Source: Planctomycetota bacterium
GTDB taxonomy: Bacteria; Planctomycetota; Phycisphaerae; WQYP01
Direction: 5' to 3'
Length of the DNA stretch: 15,999 nucleotides
NCBI GenBank assembly: GCA_021799715.1
Contig: JAJYZY010000052.1
Location: 1-15,999, forward strand
The translations under genes were made by a program, and so were the position numbers. Each line of letters starts with the position of its first letter. The first letter of the stretch is position 1. The notes below the pieces were generated by a model. It saw only the letters and a program-made list of their open reading frames with translations, had not been told where the DNA came from and ran no database searches. Below are positions 6,898-13,364 of the stretch, one piece after another.

Positions 6898-9800
6898 ATG
6901 AAACGAGACATCTTATTACTGTTGGCGGCCGGAGCGGTTGCACTGATGGTTCCATCAACCGGCGCGGTGTTTGCGGCCGGGCAGTTGGCGATTCCCGATG
7001 CGCAGGGCTTTGGTGCCTACGCCACCGGCGGGCGCGGCGGAACGGTGCAGGTGGTGACCAATTTGAATTCTTCGGGTCCCGGCTCGTTCGCCGATGCCGT
7101 CAGCCAGGCCAATTCCATTGTGGTATTTGATGTCGGCGGCGTTGTTGACCTGACCTCGGAGTTGGCCATTGCCAGCAATGTGACCATTTTTGGTCAAACG
7201 GCACCGGGACAGGGAATTGCTTTGGAGGGCGGCTCCAGCGGATACAACATATCGCTTTCAGGTTCCTCCAATGATATTATCCAGTACATCCGCGTTCTGC
7301 AGGGCGGCCCGAGCACCGTGCAAAAGACCGCCATTGAAATGTACAACACCAGCAATGCCATTCTGGACCACGTCTCGGTTGAATATGCCCCCTACGACAG
7401 CATCGACATGACCGGTTCAGGATCGAATATCACGATCCAGAATTCACTGCTGGCGGATCCGATCATGGGCCAGCAGTTTAATGTGCACGCCCAGGACACG
7501 GGACCGGACTCTTTCTTCAACAACATCTTCGCCAATTCGGACAATCGTAACCCGATGGCCAAGGTGGACGATCAGTTTATTAATAATGTGGATTATAATT
7601 TCCGGGCCGGTTATACCGTAGCCGATACCGGCGGTGATTTTAATCAGGATATTATTGGTAATTATTTCATCACCGGCCCCTCCACCACGGATAATAATGA
7701 CGCCTTTTTCCAGATGGATTCCAATATCACCGCCTACTCCGCCGGTAATCTCGAAAATACCGGCAGGAATGGCGTGCTGAATGGGGCCGGTATTTCCCCC
7801 TCTGGTGTAACAGTTGCCAATACCCCGTTCTATTCCGAAGCCCCCAAAACCGCGCAACAGGCTTACAGCTATGATGTTGCCAATGCCGGTGATTCGCTGC
7901 ACCTCAACAGTGTTGACGCGCTGGTGCTCAACCAGGTGGCATCTCTGGGCACCAGTGGAAACATCTACAACAGCCCCGGTGATACCGGCATTTCCAATGG
8001 TGGCATGGGAACAATCCAGGGCGGCTCATTACCCCTGGGGGGGCAAAGCGGGGATGTGCCGATTGCCTGGATTCAGCAGATGGGTCTTACCACCGCCGAT
8101 TTCGCCAATCCCACCGGTGATTATAACAACACCGGTTATGACAACATCGAAAAATATGCCGCCGCCATTGCCGGGGAATCCATTCAACTGGGCAACAGCG
8201 TGTATTGGAACGGTGCCGGCGGTACCGTTTGGAACTCGGCCGCCAACTGGTCCACCTCCGCCACGTCCGATGTTGCTTATAACAATACGCCCCAGCCGCT
8301 GGATGATGTCTATTTCACGTCCGGCGCAAACGTAACGCTGGGGGCGGATCAAAGCGTCCACAGTGTTAACAGCAGTTCCAGCAACGCTGTTACCATTGGT
8401 GCCGCCGCCCACACTCTGACCGTTGGCGCAGGTGGTATCAATACCACCGGTGCCGGTGAATTAACGTTTAACTCCGCGGTGGAACTCAATGGCGGCGGCA
8501 TCAACGCCTCAGCCGGTGGCATCACCATCGGCGATGGCCTGGCACTGACGAATGGCAACTATGAATTCACCGTTGGCAACGGCCAGACATTAACACTCAA
8601 CGGCACCCTGGCGCGCAACAACAGCACGGTGGATTTTGCCAATGGCGGCACCGTTGCCGGTAACAGCCTGGCCAATGCCGGTTCCACGGGTATCATCGGC
8701 GGATGGGCCACTGTCAATCAGACCGATTGGGCCACGGTGTCCGGCGGCAATGTGCAGGCTTATTCCGGTTATCTGAACTTTACGGGTAACAATGCCCAAA
8801 TCAGCCAATTGACCGGCTACAGCGGCAGTTCCAATTTCCGCATTACCAACGATTCCACCGGCGATGCCACTTTGGCCGCCGGTACCACCGATATCAATAC
8901 CCTGCTGGATGCCGACCAGACCACCGCCCGGCAGGTGGATATTGGCAGCGGCAATACCTTGCGGCTCGGTGCCGCCGGCGGCGTATTGCAGGCCGCCAAT
9001 GGCCTTGGACTGACCATCGGCGCGGCCGGTTCACAAGCCGGAACCATCACCGCCGGTGGGCCGGTAGATAACAATGCCGGTGAATTGATTCTTATCAATG
9101 ACTCCACCGCCGCCGCATTAACCGTCAATTCACAAATAACCGATAACGGCACCGGCGGTGTCACGTTGACCACCTCCGGACCGGGCACCACAGCGCTGAA
9201 TGCCGCCAATACCTATTCCGGCCCCACCAATATCGACTCCGGCACACTGTATCTCGGCAATGCCGGGGCGTTGCCGGCCGACGGTACGGTCAATATCAGC
9301 CAGGGTGCCACACTGGATATCGGCGGCAACAACGTTGCCATCGCGTCACTCAATGGTGCCGGCACGGTGGATAACAACAATCCCAACAACACCGGCAATT
9401 ACACGCTGACACTGGGCGGCAATAACGCCAATGGCACATTTAACGGAGCCATTGAAGATTCCGTTGGCACATTGGCGCTGGTGAAAAATGGCACCGGCAC
9501 GCTGACCCTGGGTGGGGCCAATACTTTTTCCGGTGGATTAACACTCAATAACGGCACGCTGAATCTCAACAACCTGTCCGGTGCCGGTATCGGCACCTTA
9601 ACCGTTAACGACGGCTCGGTTGATATGACCTCCGCGGTATCGGCATTGGATAATAACCTGCAACTCAACGGCGGCACGGTGAATCTCTCCAATGAATTCA
9701 TGGATGTCAACGGTGCAATCAACATAACGGGTTCCGCAACCATCAACACCGGCAATAACGTCGTCTATTTTGCCGGGGCCTTCAGCGGCAACGGGACGTT

Positions 9801-10752
9801 GAATCTGACCAGTTCGTATGTGCCGACGTTTGAATCCAGCTTCGCGAGTTTCACCGGCACGGTCAATCTCGGTGCCAACAGCATGGATTTCCGTTTATTT
9901 GGCGGCTTCTACGGCAGTTCGGCGGCAACGTTCAATCTCGGCACCGGCAAAAGCACGCTGGATGCGGGGAAAATTTATTACAGCGATACGATCTCTTTGG
10001 GGGCGCTGGATGGTGGCGCGCAAACCGCCGTCATCGGCAGTGCCACCGCCGGTCTTACCTTTGGTTATTCCATTGGTGGAAACAACCAGAATTCCAATTT
10101 CGCCGGCGTGATCGGCGATGGTTCCGGCTCGCCGACGTTTGTCACCAAGGTGGGTTCCGGTACATTGACCCTTTCCGGTGCCAATACCTACACCGGTGCC
10201 ACCACCGTATCCGCCGGTACCCTGCTGGTGGATGGCAGTATTACCAGTGCCACCAGCGTCAGTGCGGGCGCGACGCTGGGCGGCACCGGCAGTATCAATG
10301 CCGCGGTAAGCAGTGCGGGCACCATCAATCCCGGCGATGGAGCCTCCGCGGGAACCTTGGCGATAAGCAATCTGACACTGCAAAACAGCGGCAGTCTGGA
10401 TTTTATACTCAACACGCCGAATGCCGCCGCCGGAACTCTCGGCAACAGTCTTATCGCGACCACCGATGCCACATTGGCTTCCGGCATCACGCTGAATATT
10501 CAGGCGGGTTCCGGATTTGGTGCCGGCGTATATCATCTCATGAGCTTTTCAGATGCCCTGAATAATCCCGCCGATCTGAATTCCTGGACGATCAACGGCC
10601 CAACGGGCTACACCTATACGCTTACCGATCCCGCGGGCATGATCAATCTAAATGTCACCGCCGTGCCCGAGCCGGCGGCGCTGGGCCTTTTGGCCCTCGG
10701 TGGTGCGGCGGCCCTGATGCTGCGCAAGCGTCAACGTCCCACCGGGAAGTAA
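6898..10752 (+). CDS. Giant surface protein: PL1-like pectate lyase + PATR beta-solenoid stalk + PEP-CTERM
   Basis: A 1284-residue exported protein with signal peptide (1-27, MKRDILLLLAAGAVAL...VFAA). Residues about 30-430 are a PL1-type pectate lyase domain: AIPDAQGFGAYATGGRGG; the IVVFDVGGVVDL and IFGQTAPGQGI strands; ILDHVSVEY with D157-H158; and NRNPMAK, where R217 sits in the position of the catalytic arginine of the PelC family and K222 replaces a second basic residue. The domain closes with DNIEKYAAAIAG (from 415). Residues 440-1250 are a Gly/Asn/Thr-rich beta-solenoid opening with VYWNGAGGTVWNSAANW. It contains three autotransporter-associated (PATR) type repeats near 752-790, 859-892 and 1081-1115, patterned G-x-G-T-L-T-L-x-G-A-N-T-[YF]-[ST]-G. 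VPEP at 1256, a hydrophobic helix and RKRQR form the PEP-CTERM signal. No autotransporter beta-barrel is present. It probably cuts pectin at or near the cell surface; whether the lyase is active is unproven. Confidence 0.88.
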   Translation: MKRDILLLLAAGAVALMVPSTGAVFAAGQLAIPDAQGFGAYATGGRGGTVQVVTNLNSSGPGSFADAVSQANSIVVFDVGGVVDLTSELAIASNVTIFGQTAPGQGIALEGGSSGYNISLSGSSNDIIQYIRVLQGGPSTVQKTAIEMYNTSNAILDHVSVEYAPYDSIDMTGSGSNITIQNSLLADPIMGQQFNVHAQDTGPDSFFNNIFANSDNRNPMAKVDDQFINNVDYNFRAGYTVADTGGDFNQDIIGNYFITGPSTTDNNDAFFQMDSNITAYSAGNLENTGRNGVLNGAGISPSGVTVANTPFYSEAPKTAQQAYSYDVANAGDSLHLNSVDALVLNQVASLGTSGNIYNSPGDTGISNGGMGTIQGGSLPLGGQSGDVPIAWIQQMGLTTADFANPTGDYNNTGYDNIEKYAAAIAGESIQLGNSVYWNGAGGTVWNSAANWSTSATSDVAYNNTPQPLDDVYFTSGANVTLGADQSVHSVNSSSSNAVTIGAAAHTLTVGAGGINTTGAGELTFNSAVELNGGGINASAGGITIGDGLALTNGNYEFTVGNGQTLTLNGTLARNNSTVDFANGGTVAGNSLANAGSTGIIGGWATVNQTDWATVSGGNVQAYSGYLNFTGNNAQISQLTGYSGSSNFRITNDSTGDATLAAGTTDINTLLDADQTTARQVDIGSGNTLRLGAAGGVLQAANGLGLTIGAAGSQAGTITAGGPVDNNAGELILINDSTAAALTVNSQITDNGTGGVTLTTSGPGTTALNAANTYSGPTNIDSGTLYLGNAGALPADGTVNISQGATLDIGGNNVAIASLNGAGTVDNNNPNNTGNYTLTLGGNNANGTFNGAIEDSVGTLALVKNGTGTLTLGGANTFSGGLTLNNGTLNLNNLSGAGIGTLTVNDGSVDMTSAVSALDNNLQLNGGTVNLSNEFMDVNGAINITGSATINTGNNVVYFAGAFSGNGTLNLTSSYVPTFESSFASFTGTVNLGANSMDFRLFGGFYGSSAATFNLGTGKSTLDAGKIYYSDTISLGALDGGAQTAVIGSATAGLTFGYSIGGNNQNSNFAGVIGDGSGSPTFVTKVGSGTLTLSGANTYTGATTVSAGTLLVDGSITSATSVSAGATLGGTGSINAAVSSAGTINPGDGASAGTLAISNLTLQNSGSLDFILNTPNAAAGTLGNSLIATTDATLASGITLNIQAGSGFGAGVYHLMSFSDALNNPADLNSWTINGPTGYTYTLTDPAGMINLNVTAVPEPAALGLLALGGAAALMLRKRQRPTGK
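9472..9573 (+). repeat. PATR-type repeat inside the lyase stalk (one of three)
   Basis: This segment encodes LALVKNGTGTLTLGGANT then FSGGLTLNNGTLNLNN, the best match to the passenger-associated transport repeat of autotransporters. Related copies lie at about 9151-9260 and 10138-10240. They are protein-level repeats; the DNA is only partly alike. Confidence 0.6.
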
Positions 10753-10831
10753 CCGTCAAACCCGATATGAATTATTACGTGATTCGGCAAGCCAACCTCC
10801 GCATCACCAAAAATATACTCCACACGGCAAT

Positions 10832-10855
10832 TAACGGGACATCCTGCTCCCGTTA
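10832..10855. terminator. Perfect hairpin between convergent genes, possible weak bidirectional terminator
   Basis: TAACGGGA (10832-10839) and TCCCGTTA (10848-10855) form an 8-bp perfect stem with an eight-base loop, 79 bp after the lyase stop. Read on the minus strand, the first three bases of the stem (10855-10853) are the TAA stop of the small Cys-rich ORF. Only a short T-rich tail (ATTGTTG) follows, so termination strength is doubtful. Confidence 0.45.
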
Positions 10856-11086
10856 TTGTTGGCGCGAAATCAGAAAGTATCCGCACTCTTCACATTTCAA
10901 TGGCGCTTCACCAGGGGCCGTACCGGGTAGACGCAGTGGCGCAAACCAGCGGCCTGTTGGCTCAAAAGGTAAGGGAAATCCGGAAGTGCAACAACGCACC
11001 GGCCCCTTGCCCCGCATTCCATGGCACGCGATGATCTGCTGGTGGCGTTTCGGCTCTATTGCCGCACGCCGTTTGGGAAACTGCAT
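10853..11086 (-). CDS. Small Cys-rich protein, zinc-ribbon-like, 77 aa (hypothetical)
   Basis: A 77-residue ORF on the same strand as vapC and 32 bases downstream of it. Two Cys pairs, C32-C33 and C65-E-E-C68, lie around GRWFAPLRLPGTAPGEAPL, and CEECGYFLIS at the end has the look of a zinc knuckle. Support for a real gene comes from three sides: GGA eight bases before the ATG; a stop codon that opens a perfect hairpin; and a coding-like match of residues about 18-27 (IIACHGMRGK) to a broken copy at 13196-13224, where two of three base changes are silent. I do not recognise the family. Against it: an overlapping plus-strand ORF (10767-11138) exists, and the N-terminal part is basic and featureless, so the true start may be M24. 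Confidence 0.42.
   Translation of the reverse strand: MQFPKRRAAIEPKRHQQIIACHGMRGKGPVRCCTSGFPLPFEPTGRWFAPLRLPGTAPGEAPLKCEECGYFLISRQQ
11007..11046 (-). repeat. Dispersed repeat, intact copy (inside the Cys-rich ORF)
   Basis: Bases 11007-11035 match 13196-13224 at 26 of 29 positions, and 11025-11046 match 13253-13274 at 21 of 22. The copy here lies in the Cys-rich ORF and encodes HQQIIACHGMRGK on the minus strand. Confidence 0.7.
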
Positions 11087-11118
11087 GGTTTCTTTCCGGC
11101 AGAATCAATGGACCGTGT

Positions 11119-11517
11119 TCAGGCTTTCTCGCCGGTAATTTTGCGTAAATCTTTATCAAAACTTGCTACGGCGCATCGGTGTGCGGCGGCATGTTCGGCG
11201 ATCAGGCATTCAACAAAATGCAGTCTGGTTTTGCCGTAGCGGTTCAGGGCGGCGAGGTGCATATCCAGGTCCGTAAGTTCCACCCCGGGGCTGGTGAGAA
11301 AAATCTTCATAATGCGGGCGATTTTGGCACGGGGATGTTGGTAGAATGAATCGAGAACAAATACCGTTTCGGCCACAACCGCGGACAGAACAACAAGCGC
11401 CAGCTCGCCATGATCGCACCGGGCAAAGAGCTTTCGAGCCTGCGCCGCCAGCGGTTTGTCGTCTCCCACCAGATGCCGGACAATCACGTTGGTATCCAAT
11501 ATCCGCCGTTCCATCAC
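11119..11517 (-). CDS. vapC: VapC-type PIN-domain ribonuclease toxin
   Basis: A 132-residue PIN-domain protein. VapC toxins are Mg-dependent ribonucleases that cleave tRNA or rRNA when the paired antitoxin is lost. The four-acid PIN site is visible as D8 (ILDTN), E50 (VVAETVFVL), E103 (FVECLIAEHA) and D121 (ASFDKDL). The third position is usually Asp in this family (DCLIA or DALIA), so E103 is a conservative change that may alter metal binding. The length is normal. The ATG (11517-11515) overlaps the TGA of vapB in an ATGA junction, as expected for a translationally coupled antitoxin-toxin operon. A small Cys-rich ORF follows 32 bases downstream. Confidence 0.9.
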   Translation of the reverse strand: MMERRILDTNVIVRHLVGDDKPLAAQARKLFARCDHGELALVVLSAVVAETVFVLDSFYQHPRAKIARIMKIFLTSPGVELTDLDMHLAALNRYGKTRLHFVECLIAEHAAAHRCAVASFDKDLRKITGEKA

Positions 11518-11765
11518 TTGCTCCGGTTCGCCTTGTGGATAGCATTTTTTGCGGCCGACCGTCGTATCTGCGCAAAGTCGATGCCCGCCCCCTTTTTGCT
11601 GGCCAATGATCCAGCCAGCGACCCCAGCCCGGGGTGCACGCGTACCAGAACGTGATCCTGGCGCAGGGAATATTCCAATCGATCGCCTGGCCGTATTTTC
11701 AGAGCCTTCCGAATCCCTCCGGGAATCGTAGTCTGGCCCTTGCTGGTGACAGTGGAATGAAGCAT
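11514..11765 (-). CDS. vapB: VapB-type antitoxin with AbrB/MazE-like DNA-binding domain
   Basis: An 83-residue antitoxin. Residues 1-48 (STVTSKGQTTIPGGIRKALKIRPGDRLEY...VLVRV) are a clear SpoVT/AbrB-type swapped-hairpin DNA-binding domain. The C-terminal half (LAGSLASKKGAGIDFAQIRR...) is the expected flexible toxin-binding tail that wraps the PIN active site. AAGGA (plus-strand TCCTT, 11773-11777) lies seven bases before the ATG. It precedes and overlaps vapC by four bases. In this family the VapBC complex normally represses its own promoter; three TTACT repeats just upstream are candidate contacts. Confidence 0.9.
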   Translation of the reverse strand: MLHSTVTSKGQTTIPGGIRKALKIRPGDRLEYSLRQDHVLVRVHPGLGSLAGSLASKKGAGIDFAQIRRSAAKNAIHKANRSK

Positions 11766-11773
11766 CTTATATT

Positions 11774-11816
11774 CCTTACTTATTCATATCGCATTACTGT
11801 TATATGTTACCTTACT
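11774..11816 (-). promoter_or_regulatory. Three TTACT repeats at exact 18-bp period upstream of vapB
   Basis: On the plus strand TTACT occurs at 11776-11780, 11794-11798 and 11812-11816; the outer two are part of a 7-bp CCTTACT. The AT-rich block immediately upstream of vapB should contain its promoter (TATAAC on the minus strand is a possible -10). The even spacing suggests an operator array for VapBC autoregulation, but VapB-type proteins more often bind inverted repeats. Confidence 0.35.
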
Positions 11817-12213
11817 ATTGGATTATCAGCAAATATCCAACCCCTCGGACAACGCAAAGGGTGCGCCCATGTTTTTGGGCAAAAGCCCCACAACCGCCGC
11901 AAAATTACATATTAGAAAAGTATCCTGGGATCGCGGGCGTCCCGCCGCCGTTGCACCCGAAGAGCCATTGGTTATAGCATTGGTTATAGCATTGCCAGTG
12001 GATGTTCTGGAGACAGGTATTAATTTGAATGCCACAATTTCCGGCAGCACCCCAGCTCAAATGCCCATATCCTTCCACCGCCATTTTCCGAATCGCATCG
12101 TGGATATGTCGTAACCGTTGATAGCAAAACAACCGTTTGGCGAATTGCTCAAGTTGTCTGGTTACCAGCGTTTACCTGTTGCAGGTTCGATAAGTGGATC
12201 AAGAAAAGACCCG
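11817..12213. other. Gene-poor stretch with a 12-bp tandem repeat
   Basis: About 400 bp between vapB and the HTH-like ORF. Short ORFs occur on both strands, but none has convincing composition or motifs. A minus-strand frame opening MFCYQRLRHIHDAIRKMA (from 12132) faintly recalls the start of HTH/WYL regulators and could be gene debris. The only clear structure is the tandem repeat at 11966-11994. Confidence 0.5.
11966..11994 (+). repeat. Tandem 12-bp repeat CATTGGTTATAG, about 2.4 copies
   Basis: Two perfect copies (11966-11977, 11978-11989) are followed by a partial third (CATTG, 11990-11994). It is most likely a small slippage-prone repeat. Confidence 0.75.
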
Positions 12214-12414
12214 TCAAGATTGATTCTGACCACTGGTTTCCGGATCGTGGATAATCTGCAAACCCAATGCGTTCAGGAGACAGTTCGCCTTTTCCGTCGT
12301 GAGTTCCTTCCGGCCCGCGACAAAATCATACACATGGCTCCGACGCACCTTTCCCGCGACCAAAATGACCAAGGCGTTCGCGCTCAGTCCTCTATATCTA
12401 CATCCCACCGCCAT
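12214..12414 (-). CDS. Short HTH (Cro/CI-like) protein or remnant
   Basis: A 66-residue ORF whose middle (SANALVILVAGKVRRSHVYDFVAGRKELTTEKANCLLNALGLQI) follows the pattern of an XRE/Cro-CI helix-turn-helix: A-L-x-x-L-A-G-V-x-R-S-x-V, then F-x-x-G-x-x-x-L-T and A-x-x-L-x-x-A-L-G-L. Compared with the usual pattern, the turn carries one or two extra residues (LVAGKV in place of LAGV). The first ten residues look unlike a natural N-terminus, so it may be a 5'-truncated gene or use another start. Its ATG overlaps the last 17 bases of the upstream gene on the same strand (12398-13087), suggesting coupling. No ribosome-binding site was identified. Such small HTH proteins act as repressors or antitoxins. 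Confidence 0.42.
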   Translation of the reverse strand: MAVGCRYRGLSANALVILVAGKVRRSHVYDFVAGRKELTTEKANCLLNALGLQIIHDPETSGQNQS

Positions 12415-13087
12415 GTGAACATATTTTCGCGTTGATGCGTTTCCACAAACCGAGGCAAGTGTTATTTTGCGTCAAATATGCCGCCTGGGAGCTATTGACC
12501 GTATTCAGCTTATGTCCTTTCGGCAGGACTTTTTCCCAACGCGATCTTGATCGCAGGCATACGATACAGGCCCCACGCTCGATGGCTTGTGTGACAAGCC
12601 AAAAGTTGTAATCCTGCGAATCGCAGAATTTATCTTCCGGGTGTCCACGGGATTTTACAGAATGGTAGGGATGCCATTCGACAACACAAATGGCTTGGGC
12701 AACCGCGCGATCACCATACTTTTCAATCAAGGTACGAAACCGCTTCCTCCAATATACCGCGCCCCCGCTTGCCTTGAATCGCGGGTCAAGCAAATAAAAC
12801 GGGTAGTCCATTCGCCGGTGTTCGAGGTTATCCAATGCCGCTTGCCGAAATGCCGGTGTCTGATGCCATTGCTCGTCTGATTCCTCGAGCCCTGGATTTA
12901 AATTCAACACCACGACGCTTGCGGTAAAGGGATTCCCCACGAAAGGTTCAGGGATAATTGTATCGCGTATCAACGATTCCTCTTTGCGTTTTTCCTTGAA
13001 TTGACTATTCAGATTGCCTATCGCGGGGCGATCTATTTTTAGAATAAACGGCGGCATCTTCGGTAACTTAAGCCATGGATTATTCAT
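12398..13087 (-). CDS. Conserved hypothetical protein, uracil-DNA-glycosylase-like
   Basis: A 229-residue protein. The ATG at 13087 is chosen because GAGGAG lies seven bases upstream; a longer frame to 13129 has no such site. The N-terminus (NNPWLKLP..PPFILKIDRP) is followed by PEPFVGNPFTASVVVLNLNPG, where LNLNPG (61-66) resembles the first active-site loop of UDG-superfamily proteins. YPFYLLDPRF and VYWRKRFRTLIEKYG come next, then VVEWHPYHS (135-143) and a late strand GACIVCLRSRSRWEKVLP, all in a family I remember as uncharacterised and UDG-like. The catalytic role is not established, so I do not claim glycosylase activity. It has no signal peptide and is likely cytoplasmic. It overlaps the HTH-like ORF downstream, and the island context suggests an accessory, possibly defence or DNA-modification, function. 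Confidence 0.75.
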   Translation of the reverse strand: MNNPWLKLPKMPPFILKIDRPAIGNLNSQFKEKRKEESLIRDTIIPEPFVGNPFTASVVVLNLNPGLEESDEQWHQTPAFRQAALDNLEHRRMDYPFYLLDPRFKASGGAVYWRKRFRTLIEKYGDRAVAQAICVVEWHPYHSVKSRGHPEDKFCDSQDYNFWLVTQAIERGACIVCLRSRSRWEKVLPKGHKLNTVNSSQAAYLTQNNTCLGLWKRINAKICSHGGGM

Positions 13088-13094
13088 ACACCAA

Positions 13095-13100
13095 CTCCTC
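13095..13100 (-). promoter_or_regulatory. Ribosome-binding site GAGGAG setting the 13087 start
   Basis: On the minus strand GAGGAG lies seven bases before the ATG at 13087, favouring this start over an upstream in-frame ATG at 13129. Confidence 0.75.
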
Positions 13101-13195
13101 ACGCGCCAGCGCCCGAAGGTGATCCACAAAAGACCAGTATTCGGCTAAACAAAGGCAAATTATCTCCCGCCACGACCGCAACGCCATCTGGCTAT

Positions 13196-13274
13196 TTGCC
13201 CCGCATCCCATGGCGTGCGATGATTATTTCATGGCGATTGACAAAAATTGGTCACACGATGATCTGCTGGTGGC
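13196..13274 (-). repeat. Broken, partly duplicated copy of the Cys-rich ORF repeat
   Basis: Two pieces related to 11007-11046 lie here in the same orientation. Bases 13196-13224 match 11007-11035 at 26 of 29 positions, and 13253-13274 match 11025-11046 at 21 of 22. The shared part is present twice, with 28 unrelated bases between. On the minus strand the first piece reads IIARHGMRGK then a stop. No full gene remains, so this looks like a decayed copy of the small gene at 10853-11086. The wider gap 13088-13364 holds no other gene that I can support. Confidence 0.6.
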
Positions 13275-13364
13275 TTAGACCTGCCCGGAAAAATTGCCAC
13301 GCCCTTACAACAGGGCAGCCGCATTGTGATTGCATTAACAAGATCGACCCACTAAGATGACTTG

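Noticed and set aside
7540..7560. Possible loss of catalytic arginine in the lyase (RNPM instead of RNPR)
   Set aside because: The first Arg of the motif, which aligns with the PelC catalytic Arg, is present, and a Lys five residues later can stand for the second basic residue, so inactivity cannot be claimed.
7444..7902. Minus-strand ORF of 152 codons, Gly/Ile-rich
   Set aside because: Antisense shadow of the PL1 domain; its composition (GIGNIIAV, GGVGGDIG) is an artefact of Asn/Ala/Pro-rich coding on the other strand.
8400..10300. Recurrent short DNA motifs (such as accggt/gccggt/ggcaacggc) as a DNA repeat array
   Set aside because: They follow the codons of the Gly/Asn/Thr solenoid and vary in spacing, so they reflect protein repeats.
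9895..10536. Long minus-strand ORF of 213 codons
   Set aside because: It is Gly/Thr/Arg-rich antisense to the repetitive solenoid of the lyase gene. GC-rich repeats leave stop-free shadows, and it has no family motif.
10767..11138. Plus-strand ORF of 123 codons after the lyase gene
   Set aside because: Low-quality composition, no motif, and it overlaps both the hairpin and the better-supported minus-strand Cys-rich ORF.
11966..11994. 12-bp tandem repeat considered as CRISPR-like
   Set aside because: The copies are directly adjacent with no spacers and too short for CRISPR repeats.
11818..12114. Plus-strand ORF of 98 codons spanning the 12-bp tandem repeat
   Set aside because: The sequence has no recognisable motif and its middle is just the translated tandem repeat (LVIALVIAL).
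13281..13318. Hairpin CTGCCC...GGGCAG upstream of the protease as terminator or riboswitch
   Set aside because: Only six GC pairs with a 26-base loop and no T-run or conserved structure; likely chance.
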